Below, one piece after another: positions 40,441 through 51,300 of a DNA stretch of 64,000 nt. The DNA lies in the NCBI GenBank assembly GCA_036897445.1, contig JAYMTL010000080.1:27381-91380 (forward strand), in the 5' to 3' direction. The notes beneath the pieces were generated by a model. The model did no database searches. It saw only the letters and a program-made list of their open reading frames with translations, and had not been told where the DNA came from. The position numbers and the translations under genes are program-made. This DNA comes from Pelargonium tetragonum (lineage: Eukaryota > Streptophyta > Magnoliopsida > Geraniales > Geraniaceae). Position 1 is the first letter of the stretch, and every line of letters starts with the position of its first letter.

Positions 40441-41310
40441 CTCGTAACAACAGTCTAGCTACAGAGACTTGGATAGGTATACTGGCTCTTAAGAAAAGTA
40501 TGCAGATATAGACTAAGAAGACTCAGGTACAACAGAGGAAGAACAAAGCCATGAAGAGAAAGTTATCAAGAGTCTGATACAGATATGGATAAGAAAGAAG
40601 TCAGTAAAGAGAGAGCAAAGAGCAAGCATATGGGTCTTATAAAATAGGTACTATTATAATTACTTGTAACATTAACCTCCCTCCGTTATACTGCAGACGG
40701 TAGGGGCCATGTGTTATCAATCTAACTAAGTTCCCATCCTCTGAATGATAAACCCATAAGGCAAGAGGTAATGCAATTAAGCCCATATGCTATCCAATCT
40801 ACAACAATACCATATACTTTAGACTTTGCCCGTACACTCATATACCTTATCAATATCTATACTAGAACTATATACTATAAATATTGCCACTATATATTAC
40901 GTAACGCGAATACAATTAATACAGCTACACATAAGACATAAGCTGCGATAGCGACAGGCATAGCCAAAGTATAATCCCTACAATCCTTACTCTTCTTAGT
41001 ACTCCTGTCCTCTTCCTACCGCTTCTACTCATATAGCTTCTCCTACTGCTATACCCTTGCTCCAGCAAATCCTAAGCAATAGGGTACAGCTCCTAAAAGC
41101 AAACTGACTAACAAAGCAACTAAATCAAAGCAAGGTAAACTCTCTCAATTTTATAATGCACTCGTTTAGTCTTTCCTGTGTACCTGTAGCAAATAAGTTG
41201 TGAATATGAGTAGGGGTATGAATTGTTGGGTTTTTTGGTATCTATGTTTCTCTATAATACTTCCCGCAATTCCTTCCCTTCGCGATGCTACAAGAATAGC
41301 TTACCTATGA
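40441..41310 (+). repeat. island D, best-preserved member of the decayed repeat family
   Basis: A purine-rich, protein-like segment is followed by a GC-rich motif (about 40677-40702), then 47 nt later by the block starting GATAAACCC (40747-40780), then a low-G TA/CA-rich stretch to about 41160. Frame 1 from 40555 to 41307 contains no TGA over about 250 codons but has eight TAA/TAG codons (for example 40723, 40939, 40972, 41080, 41167). Low G content makes TGA rare, so this is suggestive only. Limits are approximate, and fragment F follows after about 330 bp. Confidence 0.45.
40445..40642 (+). pseudogene. decayed coding-like segment in island D, unknown product
   Basis: One frame reads protein-like across the segment (SSYRDLDRYTGS, then EKYADID, then EDSGTTEEEQSHEEKVIKSL, then a basic tail) and is interrupted only by TAA at 40445, 40490, 40514 and 40640. 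Two explanations fit: an ancient coding sequence with C-to-T decay of CAA codons, or chance in purine-rich DNA. No protein family is recognised. Confidence 0.3.
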
Positions 41311-41639
41311 TTCTAAAAGGTTAACCTCTCTATAGCAGTAACAACTTCTTAACTAAGGGAAATCCTCTGTTTCAAAAGGCAATAAGTATAAGGTAAAGTA
41401 GTAGGAATGATAATAAGGAAACCCTAGTGAATATAGACTCTATCTAAAAGCGGATGTATATCCCAGTATAACTACAACAAAAAAGATTTTAGATAAGAAC
41501 TTTGACACTCTCTTTAGTTCTCAATCTTTATTTGCTATCCTTAGTCTTTACTTAAAAAGTTTGAGTTTTTTCCTGAATTTCAGTTCCTGTTAAAGTTTTA
41601 TTGTAGGTGTCATAGTGTAAGTAACTACCCATAACTAAA
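41311..41639. other. spacer between islands D and F
   Basis: Nothing recognisable. The composition is intermediate between background and the islands. Confidence 0.5.
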
Positions 41640-41960
41640 ATATATACTTAATTAAGAACGACTCCCCTTAATCTACCTAACTAATACAAACAAGACGGGT
41701 AATATCAACAATGCAATAGCAATAGTAGCTACAGGTTATAAGACCAGACTCCTAAAGGTGGACCCCTAAGAGTAAGATAAAATACGGGCTAACTAAGAAG
41801 TCTGCGAAGGCTATCAAGCTGCAGAGTACAAGCCTAGCTCTAAGGAAGAGTTCCTCTATGATCTATTTTGAAGCAAGCCAAGTAGTAAAGGAAACAAATG
41901 CTTAAGAGTCCAAGGACAGTTACAACAGGTATTAAGAAAAGTCTGGAGTAGGAAGAAGGC
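41640..41960 (+). pseudogene. fragment F, decayed coding-like segment related to island A
   Basis: After TAA at 41753 a frame is open for 49 codons (41756-41902), rich in lysine and serine, with YGLTKKSAKAIKLQS near its start. The GLTKK word is shared with the frame in island A. It is interrupted by TAA at 41903 and 41933. The DNA string GTTATAAGACC at about 41734 recurs at about 61610 in fragment G. I infer one more decayed piece of the same element; its function is unknown. Confidence 0.3.
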
Positions 41961-44900
41961 GGTGGGTTTTTATATATTGGGAAATTCATGAGCTTTTGCT
42001 GCTATATGAAATATCATTCTTGGTTTTGTAAAGGATGCACGAATAGCTCTTATTTCCCGAACCCTAAAGGAATAACTCCGAAATACAGAAGTCATACATA
42101 AGGCCTAATCTAAAGGAAATAAAGAATTATTAAGATTTCTGAACTGTTTCTCTAAATCCTTTTTGGAAAATAGAACTCGTGTGTAATTAATATATAAGGA
42201 ATTTTTATTCTTATAACCGACGCGTTTACCCAAGTATCTTTAATATCTACCTGCCCGGTACCCATCCATTCATTGTAATATTAGCGGTTCTAGCACAAGC
42301 AAGGTGTTTACTCTTTATATATTCAAGTACTTGTCTCTCTACATGTTACATAAATGAAACTTAAAAATTTTTTGTATTATAAAGTCAAAGGTTATCGAAG
42401 CGTAATTTAAGACTCACCCAGGTTCCTGCGACAAGTAGAAAAAGAACGTTATAAAACTTTCCTGGGACTTTCTTTTTAGTAGCTAAAAACTCTTTGTAAA
42501 AATTTTCTTATTTCACCTAGGAACTCTACTTATTAGCTCTTACCTTTTCCGTGTTGGGACGCCCCAGAGGTATCCCTGTGTGAGGTTCTTTGTAGGATTT
42601 TGTAGTAACTTTAGAGACCCCCTTACCTTTTAGTTTTAGGTTTCTATTCTAGTGAGTACCATAAAATCTCTCCAACCCTTATTTTTATAGGACAAGAGAG
42701 TGCTCAATAGCTACTAATAACTAAAGCCTTTTATCTTTTATTTAAGGTTTCCTTGGGCTTGACCGAGTATACAACTATAAAACACCTTTTTTTCGAATAT
42801 TGCGGGCTTCTTAAAATACTACTAAAATTTGCGCCAATCTTTTTATACAAACTGTTATTCAAAACTGGATTTATACCTTGTGGTTACAAGTAACTTAGTT
42901 AGTAGGTAGGACAAAAGCTTTTAAAAATCTAGGGTGACTTTTTGATCCTATTTAAATTTGAATAGTAATCTTGCCTTTATCAACTATGTCTTTTGTAAGC
43001 AAAATCTTTTTCTTCGATAAAATCATTTTTGTAGTGAATTTCATGCATAGGAATACTATAAAAATCTCACGGGGGGCACTCAATTCTATCTAAAAGGGAC
43101 CTCTTACTCAGTAGAACCTATTGCTTAAATCGCGCAAAACTTTGGACTATACCTCTAGAAAACCAAGTCGCCCTAAATTAAGAATATACTGTTCACTTCA
43201 CCCGCGCAAATTAAGTTATTAAACTTATACCCTTAAATTTGTATACTTTTAGTCTGTTTTCAATAGCGAAATAAAAGCAAAAAGTTGCCCATCTAGGAAT
43301 TTTCTTATCTTTCCTGTAGCCCCTAGTTTATGACCGAACTCAAGGAAGTTCGTTCCCTTATCTTATATAGTTAGCAAGCAAATTCTATTATATTAAAAGA
43401 AAGGTATTTAATATTCGTGTTGATATGGAAATCTTGTAAATCTTTCCGTGATTAAAAACAAGTTATCCACTCGCTAGTTTAGAAAATAAGCAAGCTTTTG
43501 GTCGAAAAACTTTATAGCACATCCTAGTGAGATACCCCGAACAAAACACACCAAAAGTTAAAAAGTTAAAAATTTTTAGGACTGAACCAAAAAGCTTTGA
43601 AGGAATTTTCTAATTCTAGATTTATACTTAGTTCTATTTGAGACTTCTAACCCTATACTCGAGTGCTAAGTGGTAGATAAAAGCATAGGTTGAATTTTAA
43701 TACTTAACTCTTAGTATAGCGCCCTACTTCTTTTTATAAAAAACCCTGGATCGGAGATAACTTATATAAATACCCGCAAGAAAAATGAACCCAAAAGTAG
43801 AAGCTAATCAAGCCTATTATCTATCAGCAACTTAGGCTTTTTTACTTATAAATGTTAATTCGTATCTAAAATCGAATATATAGATCAGGCTGACTCGGTT
43901 TCTGCATTTAGGAGGACTCCAACCACTATGTTACTGGACTTCTTTCAAAAAAGTTGTATATTCTGGTACATTTAGGAAGCCCTATACCTCAATTATCCGT
44001 TTCTTCATATGATAGAGTCAAAAACTCGAAGCCCCAGGGACCCCTTAAAAAATCGCTTTTCAATCTACAAAAGTACAAAACTGCATTAGTAAGCCTCTCT
44101 TTTCTTTATACTACCCATATTTTTGTTCTTATCTTATATATACGAGCCTTGTCCTAATTTAATATCTTATAGTATTGATTTGCTTAGGATTGCTTCCACT
44201 CACGGTTTACCCAAGAGCGGGCAAAAGAGGTTTATCCTAGATTCCATCTCCGTACATTCTTGTAAAATTCTAGAGTATTGTACAGGTGTCCAGTATAAAA
44301 AGCGAGGGTTATATGAGTGCCTATAGCTATAAGACTTTTTAGAAAAAACTTTCTGACTCTTGAAATTACATAAAAATAGAATTAGAACTTACGAGACTTT
44401 ATATGGTTTAATCGCCAATCACTAAGAAGCTCCCCTAAAGAGAACTTTTTGCAGCTCTTTTTAGCTCTGGTCTATTATACGTTAGGATTCCTTTGTTGAC
44501 TGAGTTATAAACCCTTTAAGAATCTCTAATGTAGATGTTCATATTTTTACTAACGAGTCTTGTCAATAACTAATTAAAATGAACCAAAAAGTGGAAAGAC
44601 TAATAACCCCAAAAATCCTTTTTGTTATAGCTGCTAGACTCGGGTTCCCGAAGTGAGGAATAATTAAAACCTGCCTGAATATTAATACACTAAAGCGGAG
44701 CCCTATACCCTATACTTCTCCTTCAAAACTCTATATAAAATTTGTGTAACAGGAGCCCCATGATAGGCTTGTTAATATCTACTAGCAAAGCTCTTCACGA
44801 GACTTTAGCACATATTTGTGAAAAAACCTCCCCTAGCTCTGTATTCTAAATATACTAATGCGGCTACTCTTAACTGAAAAGTAATCCCATTATGCTTAAC

Positions 44901-47900
44901 TATACCCCTTTTGTATCTTAACTTCGATAGAAAACTACTCTTTTGTAACTGAAAAATAGAAAGAAGGTAAGTTTGGTATAAATTTTGTTTCCGAAGAAGC
45001 TCTAGCAAAGAGGAGGGCTTATATACTTTATATAATATTGAGCCGGCTTTTTAAAGTAACCCCTCTCTCTTAAACTTAAAGCTACTTCAGTTACCTCAAA
45101 GAAGGACCCTAATTTTCAAGTAAACCTAATTAGAAACCTACGGTATTACAAGAGGCTAGGCTAGTACTTAGGATAGAAAAAAGGAGTATTCCCTCAAAAT
45201 GACTTTACGTAGTTATTAACCTAATAAAAAGTGACTCCTCGTTAGAACTAAAAAAAGGTATAACTCCTATTTTGTATTAAACCCCAAGAAACTGTCTTCT
45301 TTTATTAGAGAATAAGTCACTTTCGATTTTTAATTAAAAGGGGGTTCAATTCTAGGATTATATTCCCAACTTATGGGGTTTCGTCTAGTCCCTCTTTTGT
45401 ACTCGCTTTTCTAAGGGCATTCTATATAATACGAGTTCTACAAGGCTTTATTATGTTATCGCACTCCTGCTGTTTATTCCGGGAAAGACTGTTTGTATAA
45501 AATGTAAATCTCATTTCAAAAATCTGCGGGGTTATTTTAGAAGTTGAGAAGGGGCTTTAAATTAAGTCTTTTAGCATGTGGAATAAAGGGGAAACTTCAA
45601 CACTAGTATCTAAATAGGAAGTCACTGGGTTCGGGGCGTCCGTGTTTAATTCAAGAAAGAGTCTTTTTCAGGCCCTAAGAAAGAGTGCAATTGTTTTATA
45701 AAAGGAAAAGCTCCCGCATTCTTCTTAATTGACGGTATCTTAAAAATTCTTAAAATACAAGTATAAGTTGTTAAGATAAGAGGATTCCTTGCGTGGAGAC
45801 TCGTGCTTTAACGTATACATACTCCATATTTGATAAAGTTCCGGTCCCTGTTAGCCTTTTGATCCCTAAAAAAGGTCTCTCCTTATTTTTTATAGACTTT
45901 TTATATCTCAATCTTGTTTTTTGGCAAATTCCTAGGCATTAGCTCGAAACTTCTCTGAAAGAGTAAAGAAAAGTACAGGCTCCTAAGTGGGTTTCTTTTA
46001 TTATTTTAACCTAGGTTTCGTAAAAACTAGAACTTGATAAATCCTTTAGTAAGAGTTTTAAACGAATAATTTCTAATCTATCTTCAGGACCCAAATAATC
46101 TAACTGCAGCATATCGCTAGTGCTTACCCGAATCCATCCATAATTTATAAAAGCTAATCCCATGGAGGGAATTGGACACTATACTATATAAGCAACAAAA
46201 AGAGGCATTAACTAAGAATTTTATAGAAATCTCTGTCTTCTTTAGTTTTTGCCTTAGATTACCCACCTAGAAGTACCCTGTAGAAAGTTTTGGAGCTGCA
46301 AAATATAATAAAGAAGTGATGCGAATCTTTCCCCTAAATAAGGAGAAATCCTGCTTTATACTTTATATAAAAACTCTTAAGCTTAACTACAGCCAAAACT
46401 CGTTGACTTAGCAAATCCGTAGGTTTGACTAGCACAAACTTCAAACACGGGGGCTGGACGCTCCTTGAAACCTAATCTAAATAGTTAACTCCTTAGCTTA
46501 CAGGAAAGCCAGAAGTAACAGTCCTATATTTTATAAAGACACTTGCCAGTATTATATTATTTCCGGAAAACTTTATAAGTTTTTGTAGAAAGGCGAAACC
46601 TGAAACTTTATTTATGTATTATTACTTGACGGAAGACTTCTCAAAATTTTTAGAAGACTTTGGCTTTCCTTCTAGATCAAAGACCCCGTTTATCCGCTAA
46701 ATTGAAATTAAAAAAGGCTACTTTGTAACTCAAGTGGTACAAAAAGGGCATTCCCTTCTAAGTAGTAAACTAACTTATAAAGCTTGATCTCTAGAAATTT
46801 TAAAGACTAAAACGTGAACCCTACAAATTACGAAACCGTAACTTGGTTTATATTAAAAGAAAACCATACCTCAAAATAAGGCACCTTAACCACTGCGTAT
46901 TTTCTTGCTATTGCTCCTAATTAAGATTTTATTTACCTTTAATAGAAAACTCCCCAGCCTAGCTTATTAGCAGAGGTTCAAAAAAGCCCTTAGAGATATA
47001 ACTTTATATAGGGAACTTCTAGTTAACTTTGTTTTCTATTTTCAGAATGCTCTTCAACCCTATCTTTTTAAGTTTCTGCTTTAGTTATATTCTACAAAGC
47101 CTAAACTCTCGAGTAACAAAAGTAGAATCCAGTATAGATACAGAATAAGACTGCATAGATAGTTTCTAATTTTAGGTATTTAGTAAAAAAAGGGTCAAGG
47201 TGTTAACTAAATACTGGCTTGGGCGGCCTTAGTACTTATAACGAACTAAAAGTATTACGCGGGGATTGGTATAAAAACAAGCCAGCCGTTTTATTCTTAA
47301 ATTACCTAAATCTATAGTAAATTAAAAATAGCAAGAAGTTAAGATTTATTTGCGAGTTGTTTACTTGGGTTAATTTCATAGAGTATAAAATTCGAAGAGT
47401 CTCGTGCCTTTTAGTACTAAATCTAGGAAGATAAAAGCCCTCTTAAATAAGCATTAAATAAATTTCTTGACTAAGAGTAGCGCTTTCTTTGTGGTTTTGT
47501 TTGGTTAGTTAGTTCTCTAATCCTTTTAATTATCAGGCAAAGGGGTATAAGCGTACTTTATGTCTTGAGAAAACGCTCTATGCTCAAAATATGAGAAAAT
47601 TGGCTACTAAAGGAACCCCCTCTCCCCACAGAGCACTGCTCAATCTTTATTTATAAACCGGCTAAACGCATTGAGTACTTTCTGAATAAAACTCTCCTTA
47701 ACCTTAACTATTATCAATACTATCAATTTTGAAAGGGGCCCTTTATTAAGGATCCGTGCCTTCCTTTTAGCCCCTTCAGAGTTACCTAAACTGGAGCTTA
47801 ATCTGCTCCTTATTTTGAGTATAAATAAAAGCTCCTGGCAAATTGTTAATTTCTGGGCCTTTAATTTAATTAAGTACTTTGAAAAGCTAAAGTTAGCCCT

Positions 47901-48661
47901 GGGAGAAGTCTTTAAGGATCTAAGTGCAACTTAAATGAAAAAGAAAACCATATGAATAAAGAGCTTAAACGCAGGTAATGGGAATTTCCCTAGTGTATAT
48001 CTAGAAGGCTTTTGCATTAAGGATGCCCGCTCCTAGAAACTGGCAAATTCTATATGTGTATCAAAGAATAAAAGCCCGCAAGACAAGAGAAATGCTTCTT
48101 TTTTAAAGTCTCGTATTAAAACGGCAGTAATTTGTAAAGTGTAGGGGAGTTCGTGAGCCTCCTAAAAACCTCTCGTTATTATATCTGATATATCTGAAAG
48201 AGTATTTTAAAATTCGTATTAATTAAGGAAAATTTTATTGTATGGCCCAGCTTTTTATTAAAAGTATTAAAGAGGCGGCCGTAGAGCTTAGGTAAGAGCT
48301 AGGAGTCTGAGTATAATTACATTTAATGGGCTCCCTTGCGGTATTCTTAAAAAAGAAATTAGACCAAAAAATTCCGACTACTTACAATGTGAGGATTCCC
48401 TATCGTCCGTAAGCTCCTAAATCCTATCAAATGCAGAATTCTGGGAACTACTTCATAACTTAGGGGAAACCCTACAGGACGTTTTATGCTACAAACTCTG
48501 GCTTTAATAAGCATAAAAAGCATTATTACTTACTAAAAAACTTTTATCGAATTTAAGGCTATGAATTAGTCATTTTTTGAGATTTTTTAGTTGTGAAAGC
48601 TTTTATTATAACTTTGTTAGTTAAATGCGGATCCTAGCTCTCATTTCTACGTCAAGTATTT
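41961..48661. other. gene-free AT-rich spacer
   Basis: No gene is seen. Two overlapping 67-codon frames at 43954-44326 and one at 44805-45008 fit chance expectation. The GC palindrome at 47732-47744 is listed separately. Confidence 0.7.
47732..47744. repeat. GC-cluster-like palindrome, copy 2
   Basis: Identical 13-mer to the palindrome at 11317-11329, again with A/T-rich flanks. Confidence 0.6.
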
Positions 48662-48732
48662 CCATAACCTGATTCGAACCGTTTGCACTTATGTCTTGAA
48701 ACAACAAAGGTCCACTGTGTTAATGCTCACAA
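48662..48732 (-). pseudogene. tRNA-like relic resembling plastid-type tRNA-Thr
   Basis: The minus strand reads TTAACACAGTGG near the 5' end and CGGTTCGAATC near the 3' end, with AAGACATAAGTGCA between. This echoes the plastid tRNA-Thr(GGU) pattern I recall (TTAACTCAGTGG ... AAGGCGTAAGTCA ... CGGTTC). The length is about right at 71 nt, but the acceptor strands do not pair and the anticodon arm is distorted. It is probably a decayed tRNA, possibly a transferred plastid copy. Confidence 0.35.
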
Positions 48733-50636
48733 AAAGAGTTCCTTTCTATATTCTAGGGTACCCTTATGGGAGCTCAGAGTTAAGTGCTAAAGGCGAACCC
48801 CTTACATTCCCGTTTTTCGGTAAAGTTGGAACCAGCAGCGTTAATTTTATAATTATATAAAATACGCTGGTTACGATTAGGGGTCCAGTGAAATAAGTGG
48901 GGTACAAAAAGCAGCAGTAAGGTACTGTTCCTGATTTATTCTTTATTTTCTTTATTAACCCCTGTGTCTAACTATCTTACTTCCATGCTTTTTCTTTTTA
49001 GGAATTTTTGCGGTAGACTTTAGGGTTCGTCCTAAGAACTGAATATGAAATAGTAGCTCTTAAGTCTTATGCCGAAAGTAGATAGAACACTGAAAATGTC
49101 CCTAATGCTAAAGCGCCCTTGCTTTTTTAATAGAGAATGAAATTCGAACCTTTAAAGGAGAAAAATGTAAGAGTTTACAGCGCTGAGGAGGCTTTGGTAT
49201 AGATTTTAAGCAGGGGAACTAGGTCTTTTTGAGGCTGGGTTTATGAGCTTGGTAAAAGGAATTCCTTAAACCAGCTAGAGTAAAACCTTATAAAGGTTCT
49301 GCTACGATAAAAGAGGGCTTCTAAAAATGCAACTAGAACCTAGAGCCGTCAGTATAAAACTAAGGGTTCGGAGCTCGGTTTAAATCACTACAAGTTAATA
49401 AGGATTAAAGTCCTATTTAATAAGTTTATAAATTTCAGAAAAAAGGTGGAGTAAGACCCTGCCTGTTTTTGCTTAATCTAGCTATAATCTGGAATTTTGC
49501 TTTTTTTAGTACTATAAACTATGAATAAGGAGTCGAAAGGCACTTACCCCTACCGGGACTGCTTCTACTAGAAGTTAAGCTTCTTTATTAAAACTAGGGT
49601 TCGAGGGACGGGCTTAGGCTTCTTTTTAGACTACTTAAGCCTTAAAAAAACTTGTTATCCAGCCAAATGCTTTTATCTCAGGCCCACTACAGAAACCCTT
49701 TGAGTGGAGGTATATACTTTTCTTCTAGACTTCCCTTTTGTACTATCTATTTTACTATATACTAGGAATTACTAGCTTTTGTATACTTGTTGGAATTAAG
49801 GTATAGGGAATCTCAGGCTAACTTACTTAGATTATAGCTTTATAAGTCCTTTGTAATACCAAGAATCAGAGGTAGCTTATTACTGACTATCATTCCTTTA
49901 ATTCTTTGTAACTAAGTCCTTACAAGTAAGATTTTTTTGAATACTATTATACGTTATAACACCACCGGAATCTTATAAATAAAAACTTTGGGATATAGGC
50001 CGGGGTTTTCGCTAAAAATATGTAGTCTCGAAAGGCTCAATCAATATTAGATGTATTAGATACAAGTTCTCTGTAATATAAGGGATAGGTTCTCTTTCTA
50101 TAGCTAAAGCTTGCTCTTGGGATTGGGTTTTCTTTCATGGGTGTTGCAAAGTTTTTAATATAGGAATTCCTTATAGCGTTTTATGGAGTTTTTGGAAATG
50201 GTAAAGCCAGAGCAGAGTTAGTTTTATCGTCATGCAAGGGTTCGAATAGGTTCATTACTGGAATTTAAGGGAGAACTCTGAGAAGCTGGGTTGGTACAAT
50301 ACGACTGAGTCAGGTTAACCTCTATCTTACTTCGACGGATTGTCATACCGAGTAAATAACTCATGACAATTTCGCAAAAGTATGCGGAAAGCTCTTAGCC
50401 TACTCGTTAAAGGTTTTATCTTACTTCAGGTAAAACAAAGTAGTCAACTCTGGGATTCCCTGTTATGCACAAACTCCTTCCTTTTCATAATGTGAGGGCT
50501 TATTTTATTACAATTACACTAGACCAGGGAAATAAGAAAACAACATTAGGGTGCTCCTAAACCTATTTTAGCTTAGCTGCTCTTTAGTAAATAGAAACAG
50601 AGGAATACCTGCTAACACTAGGTCCAACCATTCAAA
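48733..50636. other. gene-free AT-rich spacer
   Basis: No gene is seen. T-loop-like strings near 49151 and 50238 have no matching arms. Confidence 0.7.
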
Positions 50637-50668
50637 TCCAACAAATTACCTTTCCAACAAATTACCTT
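50637..50668 (+). repeat. perfect 16-bp tandem duplication
   Basis: TCCAACAAATTACCTT occurs twice back to back (50637-50652 and 50653-50668) without a mismatch. Its identity suggests a recent event. Confidence 0.9.
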
Positions 50669-50849
50669 AAGTCGGGAATACAAAAGAAATGAAACAATGC
50701 CAAGATTGCTATCTAGAATATCATTTACTTGCTGTTCGGGTTGTAAGGTAGGTTGGTTTTTTTACATTTGACCCTTTTTTCCTGCTATAAAGCCTTGAGT
50801 TGCTTGTTTTAGAATAGCTTCATAGCCTCTTACAATCTACTATTAAGGT

Positions 50850-51300
50850 TTAGATCCTCCATTACCGATAGGCTAAGTACACAGGGGAATACGCCTTAAA
50901 CAACAAAGACACTATCCTATACCTATTAGGTTTCTACACTCCCTATACGATAAAGACAGAAGACAATAGTAACACCCCCTTAAAGAACAAGTAGTACAAT
51001 CTTAAACAATCTAAGACTATCTTACTTAAGAAACTACCTTATCATAACCTATAACTATAAGAACTATAAGCTATAATACTAATACAACAACAGAATAGGA
51101 ATACAATAACTACAATAAGTACAAGTAAGACAACTTAACCCACAGCTACAGTAAGCCAGCCATAAGAAGAGTATAATACTTACAATCTAAAAGGCTCCTT
51201 TAATGCTTCTATCCTAATAAGTAATAAAAAAGCAAAGCTCTGGAACCGTAGCCTTGTGGATGTAATATAAAGACTCTAGCATACTTCTAACCTACAACTG
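50850..51300 (+). repeat. island E, member of the decayed repeat family
   Basis: The exact 13-mer AACAAAGACACTA (50902-50914) matches island A at 6941-6953. Eight nucleotides on, CCTATTA follows in both, and then the related blocks at 50949-50986 and 6987-7023. A low-G stretch rich in CTATAA and ACAA words follows, including TAACTATAAGAACTA shared with inverted island C. Most reading frames are riddled with TAA and TAG. The GC-rich hairpin half of the core is poorly conserved. Confidence 0.45.

Noticed and set aside
49343-49372. GAGCCG...GGTTC string resembling group II intron domain V
   Set aside because: It is too short (about 27 nt against the usual 34), lacks the proper internal stem and bulge, and has no flanking intron or exon sequence.
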